Positions 25,777 to 34,952 of a stretch of DNA of 64,000 nt are shown in pieces. The notes beneath the pieces are model-generated. The model made no database searches. It saw only the letters and a program-made list of their open reading frames with translations, and was not told the DNA's origin. How positions within the stretch are numbered: position 1 is the stretch's first letter; each line of letters starts with the position of its first letter. The position numbers and the translations under genes were made by a program. This DNA is from Tulasnella sp. 424 (taxonomy: Eukaryota > Basidiomycota > Agaricomycetes > Cantharellales > Tulasnellaceae), in contig WSUB01000033.1 in NCBI GenBank assembly GCA_019633425.1, positions 186,001 through 250,000 on the forward strand, given 5' to 3'.

Positions 25777-26233
25777 GGCATTTCTCCACTTAGTGTTCTG
25801 TCATAAATTCATTATCATGTCACAATTTGTACATCTTAGGGTTCTTTCGTCGCGTAGACACCATCTAGTGGATAGAAGGCATCTACGCCTGTATCGTGTA
25901 CCAAACTGTCGGTTTAAGCGAGCGCGAGCGCCTGCGAAGGGAGTGTTGTACTTGGGCTCTTGGATGCGTTGACTGGATTGAAGAGCCTGGCTTGGTCCAG
26001 AAATAATGGCCCCCCTTGTTCCTCGATACCATTCTTCTCCCACTGTCGAAGGACTTGGGTGATACCAAGTTTGAGGCATCAGAAGACTTGGAGAGGATCT
26101 CCTCCCTCGACTGGAAGTTGGGTTTGTGTTTGGCTGATGAACTAGTAGCACCCTGTGTTCCGCCACGGAAGCATTTGTGGACAATCGCCTTTTCTCGAAC
26201 TTGTTCAACAACCACCGACGACACGGCCCTTGT
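25777..26233. other. Intergenic region between DIM1 and METTL16-like gene
   Basis: It should contain the DIM1 3' UTR and the promoter of the next gene. The minus strand is open in more than one frame across about 25800-26259, but no start, splice pattern or family resemblance supports a gene. Confidence 0.45.
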
Positions 26234-28151
26234 ATGCACGATAAAAATCCATATCGCAACGGCGTGGACTTCCGCGTCTTGGCGGAGGCTTATCCTCCAT
26301 TGAAACCGTTGTGGGTAATCAACAGTTCTCTCCTTGTGTTTGGATAAACGCAGTTAAGTCTCCTGTGCGATTTCCAGCATATTCACGACATCCAAGGGTG
26401 CTCCTGGCATCGACTTCAAGAATGAAGAGGCCCAAAGGTATTTACCCGTAGCCCATGGTCGCCGAAACAGTGGACTCAATCCAAGAGTGGATCCTTCAGA
26501 CAGTTGACGCAAGCACTGCTCTCCCGAGATTTTGGACTTTCATTGGAGTCCCTTCCGAGTGACCGACTTTGTCCCCCAGTACATCGCGCAATTATATCAC
26601 GACAGGCCCAAACGAACTGACTTGCCTAATCCACGTAGGTTCCTAACCGGTGGGTCGCCCCCAATGTTGGCAGGTTTGGCAACAGTGACGAGCGTCTATC
26701 GGCCCAGGCTGGACTACGTTCTTTGGATACAGGAAATAGTCGACAGAACATTAGAAAGGGATCCAGAAGTCCAGTCTGTACGAGGGATAGATATGTGAGG
26801 CCTTGCAATAGCGGCTTGTCAATCGGCAACACTCAAATTATCGTTCTATGTACAGTGGAACCGGCGCCTCTGCCATTTATCCTCTCCTGGCTTGCAAGCT
26901 CCGAAAGGACTGGAAGATGATTGGGACAGGTAACGTCTTGTTAACCTTGAAAAATCCTATACAGCTCTAATATCATGGGTGCAGATATTGACAAGAAGTC
27001 TCTACTCTCTGCTGAAGCGAACATCGCGTCAAACGGGTTGCAGGAGCAAATCACATTATGGACCTCAAAACCAAATGAAAAGATCCTTGCTCCCATCTTC
27101 GTTGACCCTAACCAAAAGTGTCCCACTCGGCGTTCTAGTTTCCCTCCATATTCTAACCAATAGGTCTGCCGCAGATTCACGTTTACAATGTGCAACCCGC
27201 CATTCTATTCAACCTATTCAGAAGCGGTAAACTCTCCCGTCGTGAAGGAGTTTGATCCTTTTGCGGTACGTTCACAAACGTCTCCGATAAAATCATTGAG
27301 ATAACCCTCGGCAACACAGGTGTGCACCGGGGCCGAGGTGGAAATGGTCACAGATGGGGGTGAAGTCGGGTTCGTTAGGCGGATGATCGTGGAAAGCAGG
27401 GAACTCGGAGAGAGATGCAGGTAGGTCTGGTCTGGTCTGCTATGTGTGCGAGCCGAGCTGATGGTTTTACTTAGATGGTACACCTCACTTCTGGGCAAAT
27501 CATCGTCCGTCTCATCGTTAGTGGAAACTTTGAAAGAACAAAGCGTAAGTTGGTCAGTACTTGCTGCGACTGGAGTTATGTTGATAACGTCACCGGAACT
27601 CCAGATTAATAACTACGGTGTCACAGAGTTCGTTCAGAGCCATACAAAACGATGGGTTATCCTCTGGTCGCTCGGCGATATAAGACTGCCAGACGTAAGG
27701 CCTGACCATCTATCCTCGCATTCGACCTTCGCTAACGAGATGCGGCTAGCCCCTGTGCCGGATTTCGAGAAGTCAATTCGCTGGCCATATGCCCCTCCCA
27801 AACAGCCTCGTGCAATCGTTCTCAAAAACAACCGCCGACGCTGTCTACACCTCCACTCTAGCGGTATTGGACTCCCTTCCAGCCGTCCGATGGACGCAAG
27901 CGGCGCAAGTAGATGCAAACCAGCCCATTACAATCACCGCCTCAGCCACAGCAAACTGCTGGTCTCGCGCGGCTCGCCGGAGGGCCGTCACGTTTTCAAA
28001 TGAAGGACCTCCCGTTCTGACTTGCCAGTTTGCCGTTACTTCCGAGGCAGACTCCAAAACGAACTTGCATTGTCAGTGGGTTCGGGGTCGAGAGCGAGAC
28101 TTGTTCGAGTCCTTCTGGAGCCACGTTTCACGCAAAGTCGCGGACAAGTAG
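26234..28151 (+). CDS. METTL16/METT10-type RNA N6-adenosine methyltransferase
   Basis: Twelve exons: 26234-26310, 26378-26437, 26500-26578, 26639-26649, 26708-26794, 26856-26929, 26985-27117, 27175-27265, 27320-27420, 27475-27544, 27605-27694 and 27750-28151 (424 residues). The N-terminus MHDKNPYRNGVDF is diagnostic for the METTL16 family. Other family blocks are GIDFKNEEAQRQLTQALL, the SAM-binding GIDIGTGASAIYPLL and the catalytic MCNPPF. Family members methylate the ACAGA box of U6 snRNA and some mRNA hairpins. The C-terminal exon may serve as an RNA-binding region. Exon 4 is an 11-nt microexon. The stop lies 55 bp from the convergent TRP4 stop. Confidence 0.92.
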
Positions 28152-28206
28152 TAACCTCCCCATGTATGTACAAGAAAATCAAAGTGGTTCCTTTATTCTA
28201 TGTTAT

Positions 28207-29377
28207 TTACATCGAACGGTCTATCTCGTCTTTTAGATCCATGTTCCGGAATGCTAGAATTGCTTCCCAGGCTTTCCCACTTTCTAAGCTTTCACGAGCC
28301 CGCTTGACCCCGTCCTTATAATCGCTCGCAATCCCTGCCACCACTAACAACGCTGACGCGTTGAGAAGCACGAAGTCCCGGATAGCATCTAATGACGCTG
28401 GCGCAGGGAGGTCAGGCGCTGGCTGGTTTGTCAACAACGCCGTCAAGGTCGCCGCATTGGCCTGAGGCGTAGACCCAACCACGAAGTCGAGAGGCTGAGC
28501 AGTGAGGCCGAAGTGAGAAGGATGGACGACAGATTCAGTGATATTCCCATTTTCCAAAGACCAGATCCACGAGCCCCCTGCAATGCTCAACTCGTCGAGC
28601 CCTTCCTGCCCGGAGACTACCAGCGCTCTCTGCACTCCTGCGTCGCGAAGCGCCCGAGCAAAGACGGGTCCAAGCGCTTTCGTGTAGACACCGAGAACCA
28701 TTCCCCTTGGTCTCGCGGGATTGAGTAACGGGCCGAGGACGTTGAAGATGGTCCGGAATGGGAGAGATTTTCGGATGGAGGCGAGGGCCCCGATGGCTGG
28801 ATGGTAGTTGCCCGCGGCGAGAAAGACAAAGGGGATTTTAGGAAGTGGTGCACTTGTCGGCGGGGGATGGTGGCATCCCAAAGCGGCCAAGATATCAGCT
28901 GAGCCGGACGAGGAAGTGGACGCTTTGCTACCGTGCTGACAAGTGGCTTTCGGTAAGTTGTTCGGTTCGCGCTCTCTGGCTACCCGAGGGAATGCTGACC
29001 TTGCAAACTCGCGCACCGGCTCCTGCGGCTACGATAGCAGCGCTTGTTGACACGTTGAACGTGTTGTATCCGTCGCCGCCGGTCCCGACAATGTCTACCA
29101 CAAAATCCTCCGATCCCTCGAGCTGGATTCCGATCGCGTACGACCGCATCACTTCAGCAGCGGCAGAGATGATGATATCGTCGTGGGCCTTGCCACTGTA
29201 TTTCAACGCCATCAGGAACGCGCCAATCTGGACAGGCGTGGCCCCTCCAAACTCCTTCTGAGCCAAATGGTGGAATGACAACCGAGTCTCTTGCGCAGTA
29301 AATTCATCGGGGCGGTCGATGAGCTTTTGCAAGAGTGGCTTGAAGGAATCTGGAGTGAATGGTGCGGCACCGGTCAT
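28207..29377 (-). CDS. TRP4: Anthranilate phosphoribosyltransferase
   Basis: Two minus-strand exons, 29000-29377 and 28207-28935, give 368 residues. The helical N-terminal domain includes ETRLSFHHLAQKEFGGATPVQIGAFLMAL. The PRPP site GTGGDGYNTFNVST is present. The intron sits between VCK and HGS, so splicing rebuilds the KHG motif. The stretch RTIFNVLGPLLNPA identifies the family. The enzyme joins anthranilate and PRPP in the second specific step of tryptophan synthesis. It is divergent from the AIM24-like gene at 29775 and convergent with the METTL16-like gene. Confidence 0.96.
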
Positions 29378-29774
29378 GGTGTACTTGTGACGACGTGGAG
29401 GATCAAGAGGATGAGAAGAAGGATATGGCTACATATCGTCGGCTTCTCGGGGGAATCACTTTGTCTGCCAGTAGTCTTTACGGTCCCTGATGTTCCCACA
29501 CACCACGCCACAGGGGCCCCGCTGCGATGCGAACCGCCGTGTTAATACTCTCATCACAGCGGTTCGCATCTCAAGCAGTATCGGATGCACTCGACCATTG
29601 ATTTTACGCGAAGGCACTATGGGATTGGGTCTTCTGGACGATGATCACTTGGGGCATCCGTTCCGACCCGTCATAGATCCCGTGCCTGGCCGTCACTATA
29701 GATAAAGACTTCAGGTCCTCGGTGGTGGCCCCTCCAAGAAATTTCTCTCACAAGCATCATCTTTCAAAACCGCA
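29378..29774. promoter_or_regulatory. Divergent promoter of TRP4 and AIM24-like gene
   Basis: These 397 bp lie between two divergent start codons. The notable feature is a perfect 12-bp inverted repeat (listed separately). No coding potential was seen. Confidence 0.6.
29526..29570. repeat. Perfect 12-bp inverted repeat
   Basis: gatgcgaaccgc at 29526-29537 is exactly complementary to gcggttcgcatc at 29559-29570, with a 21-nt spacer. It could be a paired operator for a regulator, or a hairpin in a leader of the AIM24-like gene about 205 bp downstream. Confidence 0.7.
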
Positions 29775-30830
29775 ATGGATCTAGCAGTCATTGATGGAGA
29801 GTACTCCGACCTACGTGACGAAGACCTTAGATCGGACGTGTCTGACGAAGAGGAAGAACCGAGTCGTGAGTTGATATATCCTTAATCTTCTATTCCTTGA
29901 CTGATCTCAAATATACTTACAGTACAATACCGTATCGACCATAGACCATCAAACGCTTTACTTACACTATATCTGTCCCCCGGCTACCATCTAAAAGCGA
30001 GGCCCGGCTCACTCGTAGCCATGGACGCTTCGATCCAGCTGCATGGAGAGGTAAGTCAGCTCTTTCAGAGCAGTAACAGACATTTACTCACTACTACTGC
30101 ATCCAGCTTTATCACGGGTTCACGCGGCTCGTATCTGGAGAGGATATCTCCGAGCTAACCTTCGTGGGACCCGGCGAAGGTACGATGTTTCTCATAACCC
30201 GACTCCAAGCTTCCTGACAATCAACCACGACGTATAGTTCTACTGGCTCCGGAGTCTTGGGGTGATATTACACCAATCGAACTGAAGGAGAGCACCGTGT
30301 TTTGTATGACAGGCCAAGCGTTCCTCGCCTGCTCTGGTCTGATCACTCGGAAGCCACTATCGCAAGGGTTCCCGAAGAACCTCTGTAAGAACCTAGTACC
30401 CCGGGTTTTGCTCCGAAACAAATACTTACTTTTTCTGCTAGTAGTGGACCACAGTGGCCAGCCGGCCGAGCAGCTTACTGGCTCGGGTATCGTGTTCATG
30501 CAAGCAGCCGGTGCTGTGGTCGAACGACATCTTGCTTACGGAGAACAGTGGGTCGTGGAAGCAGGTCACCTTCTGGCGTGGTCAGCGAGCTATACTGCTG
30601 AGCGTGCACGCACCGGCTGCCGTCACTATGGACCTGCAGCCGAGGATGCCTGGGTTTGCAGGTGAGGCGTGGCTAGCATCACTTGATCTCTTTAGCTGAA
30701 CCCACCCGACAGATTCACTGGTCCAGGGGTGGTCTATATACAGACACGCGTTCCGGAGAACGTCCAAAATTCGACGAAGAATGCTTCAGTTGTCAGTGGG
30801 GGTCCGAAGTCAAACCAACGAGACACTTGA
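29775..30830 (+). CDS. Second AIM24-family protein, diverged
   Basis: Exons 29775-29865, 29923-30050, 30107-30179, 30238-30384, 30442-30661 and 30713-30830 give 258 residues. The acidic N-terminus is short (for example DVSDEEEEP). AIM24 landmarks are YRIDHRPSNALL, KARPGSLVAMDA, VLLAPESWGDI, GSGIVFMQAAGAV and RFTGPGVVYIQTR. The block equivalent to VKVSLKKLFTGGE in the first paralogue is changed to LYHGFTRLVSGED, and the GLFSGEG block is lost, so the function may have shifted. The exon 5 acceptor is a tagtag (NAGNAG) site, so 30445 is an alternative start that removes one residue. Confidence 0.85.
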
Positions 30831-30907
30831 GCTGTACAGCCTTTCATAACCGCTCAGTCTGTTCCTTTGAATCCATGTTATTTATGTTTGATCGACTATG
30901 TACATCC

Positions 30908-32503
30908 CTATCCGTGTATTTCCGAATCTAAATTATTCCTAGTCACCGTTGACCTGGATGTTCTGAAGCCCTCGACGTATTTCCAAATCCTTTCCCATCG
31001 CGGCGTTCGCCAGTCACCTATGGCTTCCCAACCAGTAACGCCCCTCCGCAAGCACGGCCATAACTGATGGACGACTTTGGCGATTTCTAGCTCAAAACTA
31101 TCCGATAACGATTCACCCAGATCTACCTCTTCCAGAGTTGGATGCGGGATCAGATATCCACTAAACCCTTCCATCCTTCTCGCATCCACAGATACGGTCA
31201 ATTGCCTTAGCTGTGGACAAAACTGTGCAAAGCATTCGAGGTCGGGTAATGAAACGGTGGGGTCGTCCATCGAACCGTACCAGTCTCCTAGAACAAGCGA
31301 TTCCAGCTTTGGGAAGGATTTTGCTAATCGTCGAATAGTCGTAACCGGCCAATAGCAAATGATAGAATCGAATTCAGGGACGATCGAGTTGATATGGAGT
31401 ATTTTGAGGTTTGTTAGCGATAGAATCGCTTCAAGATGAACCCAGGAAGGTCGGAGATCCTTTAACCGGAGATCCGCGAGAGCGGGGAACCGTTCAGAGT
31501 CCTTGAGAATGTCGAATGGATTCGGTCCTTCTCTCCTCTGATCGCACATGCTTATGCTAATGCGGTTCAGCTTCGGTGCTTTAACCGCGTGGAAGGCCAC
31601 GTCCAAGCCCGCGCCGGTCCCATTGCATTCTAAATCCGTCAAGGATTCGAAGAGTGCATGAGACGAAGAGATGTACTCCGCGCCCTGAAACTTCGAGAAC
31701 GAGGCTGTCGTTAATGCGGGGGTGTGCGAAGCGGAGAGAAGTATTGCGGGAGGAATGTTGGGTGTGTTCAACGTGAGGGATCGGAGGTGCTGGGTGTTCG
31801 AAAGGAAATGGCAGAGAGATTTTTCGACCGCATCTGAGATACTCCCTCCAGTCCAACAAAGCTTCTCCAGGGAGGGTATCGACTGAAGGCGGTCCAGGGC
31901 GGGGATCAGCATCTGCTCCGCGGCATCCCGGGACCGACCTAAATGTCGACAATCCATCTGTTTGAGAGTCGGACCGAAGAGGAGCTCGCATATTGGTACC
32001 CAGTCCACCGCCGATAAAGGCATGCTCCACTCGGAAAATTCGATCCATACGTCTACGGCATGGAGGTTCGGGAGGAGACATTGCCGTTTTGAGTACGCGT
32101 GGAGACGCCGCAGTGCCTTGTAGTTTTGATCGTCCATTGTGATTTTTAGTGTCTTCACGAACGGGGAGTAAAGCCGGAACCTTTCCCATTCGCTAGCCCA
32201 AAGGCAGCCGGAAAGGGTTACATCCTGTAAGATAAGGTAAGAAGAACTGACATCTAATCGTGGCCGTAATCCAGGATGCAAACTTACCTCCCGGGAATCG
32301 TACAGAGGTGTGTTATACCGGATCTGATGCTCCTCCGGAAATAGGCGAAGCAGGTCAGAAAGCCGGGGGACCTCTCTCCAGATCAGCCTTGCGGTGGGGG
32401 CCCATAACACTTGACAGACCTGGATCATTGCCCGCCGGTCCGCATTGCTGAGGTAGTCCAGTACTTGTGTTGAAATTTCGGGTATTGTCCAGAAGTGATG
32501 CAT
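30908..32503 (-). CDS. F-box-like leucine-rich protein, array 1 gene 1
   Basis: Two minus-strand exons, 32288-32503 and 30908-32224, with a 63-nt intron having a strong donor (GTAAGT) and acceptor (TTACAG), give 510 residues. The N-terminal module MHHFWTIPEIS...LDYL...W resembles the degenerate F-box of agaric families, which link targets to SCF ubiquitin ligases. The rest is Leu-rich, in irregular repeats. The intron length is a multiple of three and has no stop, so unspliced RNA would also stay open. An upstream in-frame ATG at 32641 would add 46 residues; the internal start aligns with the paralogues. Confidence 0.82.
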   Translation of the reverse strand: MHHFWTIPEISTQVLDYLSNADRRAMIQVCQVLWAPTARLIWREVPRLSDLLRLFPEEHQIRYNTPLYDSREVSLHPGLRPRLDVSSSYLILQDVTLSGCLWASEWERFRLYSPFVKTLKITMDDQNYKALRRLHAYSKRQCLLPNLHAVDVWIEFSEWSMPLSAVDWVPICELLFGPTLKQMDCRHLGRSRDAAEQMLIPALDRLQSIPSLEKLCWTGGSISDAVEKSLCHFLSNTQHLRSLTLNTPNIPPAILLSASHTPALTTASFSKFQGAEYISSSHALFESLTDLECNGTGAGLDVAFHAVKAPKLNRISISMCDQRREGPNPFDILKDSERFPALADLRLKDLRPSWVHLEAILSLTNLKILHINSIVPEFDSIICYWPVTTIRRLAKSFPKLESLVLGDWYGSMDDPTVSLPDLECFAQFCPQLRQLTVSVDARRMEGFSGYLIPHPTLEEVDLGESLSDSFELEIAKVVHQLWPCLRRGVTGWEAIGDWRTPRWERIWKYVEGFRTSRSTVTRNNLDSEIHG

Positions 32504-32873
32504 TCCGAGAGTGGCTTTACAATGGATTGGTTGTTGGAGGGATCTAGTAGATCCTCGACGTGGAACGAACTCTACTTTTCCCATCACTGCCAGGTAATTA
32601 ACATAGCCTTTCAAGAGCTCATCCAGAGTTGACGAAGACATCTAGGTTTCTAGAGGCATTTTATATTCGGATTAATGCCATACAGAAGAGACACTCTGAC
32701 CCATATCTGGCATGACTCGATTCCACCTCGAGCGTCCCCGACGGGTCGAGACCCACTTCGTGGACTTGACAGCTGCGGCAACTGGTCAATCCCTGACTTT
32801 AATATTATGCCATATACACTCGATCCAAGTGTATAAGTATACAGATCTTTATTCTTGCACTACATTATCTACA
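32504..32873. repeat. Duplicated intergenic segment (partner 34596-34952)
   Basis: The promoter sides of genes 1 and 2 and the adjoining 3' flanks match closely, for example catatctggcatgactcg in both, followed by similar gggtcgagacccac and catatacactcgatccaag blocks. The duplication units of the array therefore include the spacers. No gene is inside. Confidence 0.7.
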
Positions 32874-34595
32874 TTATGATTTTCCGTCTAAGTCCTGCAT
32901 CTTCTCAAGCCGTTGGACATCACTCCATATCCTAGCCCATTTTGGCGTCTGCCAATCCCCAGGATCTCCCCAGATAGTAGAACACCTTTGCAAACGTGGC
33001 CACAGGCGGCGGATAACCTCAGCAATTTCAATCTCGTGGCCGTCCGCCTCGGACCTCCTGAGGTTCACGACTTCCAGTGTTGGATGTGGAGTCAAATTCC
33101 CGCTGAATGTATGCATCTCTCTCGCGTCCACGGACATGCTCAACTGCCTCAGACGAGGACAGGACTTGGCAAAACAATCGAGGTCCGGCAACGAAACATC
33201 TCCGTCATGATATCCATCTCCTAGAACCAGGTCCTCTAACTTTGGAAAGGATTCCGCGAACATTCGAATAATCCTGACCGGCCAGTACCGCGTACGTTGA
33301 AGATCGACAGCAGGTTGAATATGGAGTATTCTGAGGCTCTTTAGCGAGAAGATGGCCTCAAGGTGACCACGGTGGAAGTTCTTGACGCGGAGATCGACGA
33401 GGGCGGGGAACCGTTCGGAATCCTTGAGGGTCTCGAAAGGATTTGCTCCATATCCGCCTTGATCGCTCATGCTAACGCAGAGCCGAATTAGCCTCGGGGC
33501 TTTAATCGTGCGGATGCTTACATCCAAGCCTGCATTGGTTCCAGTACATTCTAAATTCGTGAGGGACGCGAAGACTGCATGGGCCGGCGGGACGGATTCT
33601 ATATCTTGGAGGTTGGAGAACGATGCGGTTGTCAGTGTGGGTATATGTGATGCTGATGAAAGGACTGTGTAAGGCAGGTTGTGTGCGGTCAGGCTTACGG
33701 AGCCTATATGTGACGCGCTTGAGAGGAAAAGGCAGAGGGATCTCTGTGTCGCATCTGAAATCCTTCTTCCGGACCAGCGAAGGTCCTTGAGGTGAAGGAT
33801 TGCATGGAGGCGGCCGAAGACGGCCTGGGGGAGTATTATCTGCTCTATGTCACTCCCAGGTGGACCGGAATGCCGGAAATCGATCATCTTGAGACTTGGA
33901 CAGAGGAGAAGTTCGAATATTTGCGCAGGTTCTTGTTTAAGAAGAGGGATGCCAAATTGAAACTCCAGCGTTATGGTGTCAAGGCTCGGGAGCAGAACCG
34001 CCCCGTTTGAATATGTATGAAGGCGCAGAAGAGTTTTGTAATTGTTCTCATCGACAGTAATTTGGAGAGTCCTGACGAAAGGAGCGTAAAGACGGAACCT
34101 CCTCCATTCAGCAGTCCGTAGGCTACCCGAAAGGGCCACGAACTGGAGAATCCGGTGAGGGACATTATCTAATCTTCGCCGAAAGTGGGATTGTGAACGC
34201 ACCTCAGCAGTACTGGGCAGGAATCCGCGATATATTATTTGACGCTCTTCAGGAAAGAGACGAAGGAGGTTGGAAAACCGGGGGATATGTCTCCAGATCA
34301 GCCTTGCGGCGGGGGCCCATAACACTTGACAGACCTGGATCATTGCCCGCCGGTCCGCATTGCTGAGGTAGTCCAGTACTTGTGTTGAAATTTCTGGNNN
34401 NNNNNNNNNNNNNNNNNNNNNNNNNNNNNNNNNNNNNNNNNNNNNNNNNNNNNNNNNNNNNNNNNNNNNNNNNNNNNNNNNNNNNNNNNNNNNNCATAAC
34501 ACTTGACAGACCTGGATCATTGCCCGCCGGTCCGCATTGCTGAGGTAGTCCAGTACTTGTGTTGAAATTTCTGGTATTGTCCAGAAGTGATGCAT
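32874..34595 (-). CDS. F-box-like leucine-rich protein, array 1 gene 2 (interrupted by assembly gap)
   Basis: The reading frame runs from 34595 to 32874 on the minus strand but contains 97 N (34398-34494) plus a duplicated 80-bp flank. Removing one flank and the N-run takes out 177 bases and leaves a normal family member of about 494 residues, with exon 1 of 72 codons as in gene 1. A 60-nt intron (34143-34202, donor GTGCGT) is predicted at the family position and has no stop. The apparent doubling of the N-terminal module is therefore an artefact. It belongs to the same F-box-like, Leu-rich family as its neighbours. Confidence 0.78.
   Translation of the reverse strand: MHHFWTIPEISTQVLDYLSNADRRAMIQVCQVLXXXXXXXXXXXXXXXXXXXXXXXXXXXXXXXXXPEISTQVLDYLSNADRRAMIQVCQVLWAPAARLIWRHIPRFSNLLRLFPEERQIIYRGFLPSTAEVRSQSHFRRRLDNVPHRILQFVALSGSLRTAEWRRFRLYAPFVRTLQITVDENNYKTLLRLHTYSNGAVLLPSLDTITLEFQFGIPLLKQEPAQIFELLLCPSLKMIDFRHSGPPGSDIEQIILPQAVFGRLHAILHLKDLRWSGRRISDATQRSLCLFLSSASHIGSVSLTAHNLPYTVLSSASHIPTLTTASFSNLQDIESVPPAHAVFASLTNLECTGTNAGLDVSIRTIKAPRLIRLCVSMSDQGGYGANPFETLKDSERFPALVDLRVKNFHRGHLEAIFSLKSLRILHIQPAVDLQRTRYWPVRIIRMFAESFPKLEDLVLGDGYHDGDVSLPDLDCFAKSCPRLRQLSMSVDAREMHTFSGNLTPHPTLEVVNLRRSEADGHEIEIAEVIRRLWPRLQRCSTIWGDPGDWQTPKWARIWSDVQRLEKMQDLDGKS
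34318..34574. repeat. Assembly gap (97 N) flanked by an identical 80-bp direct repeat
   Basis: Bases 34318-34397 equal 34495-34574, with N between. The same pattern occurs at 3138-3396. Because repeat plus N is 177 bases (59 codons), the F-box-like frame stays open by chance and yields a false duplicated module. Confidence 0.88.
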
Positions 34596-34952
34596 TCCGA
34601 GACTGGCCAATGGATTGGTTGATTGGAGGAAGATCCTAAAGTTGACGTGGAACGAACTCTACTTTCCCACCACTGCCAGTGTCGGGTAAAGGAAAGTACC
34701 CTTGAGCTCATCCAGAGTTGATGAAGACATCTAAGTCTCTAGAGTATTTTATATTCGGATTAATTCCATGCAGAAGGGACACTCCGACCCATATCTGGCA
34801 TGACTCGATTCCACCTCGAGCGTCCGCGGTGGGTCGAGACCCACCTCGTGGACTTGGTAGCTGCGGCAACTGGTCAATCTCTAGCTTTAAGCTTATGCCA
34901 TATACACTCGATCCAAGTATATTTTTATTATTCTTGCACTATATTATCTACA
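34596..34952. other. Spacer between array 1 genes 2 and 3
   Basis: Matches the spacer at 32504-32873 over most of its length; see that entry. It holds the gene 2 promoter and the gene 3 3' flank. Confidence 0.65.

Noticed and set aside
25801..26259. Minus-strand 152-codon frame between DIM1 and the METTL16-type gene
   Set aside because: It overlaps the METTL16 start exon, several frames are open together, and I recognised no product.
32225..32287. Reading the 63-nt stop-free segment of F-box-like gene 1 as coding
   Set aside because: It has a consensus donor and acceptor, and the most diverged array 1 paralogue needs an intron at the same place.
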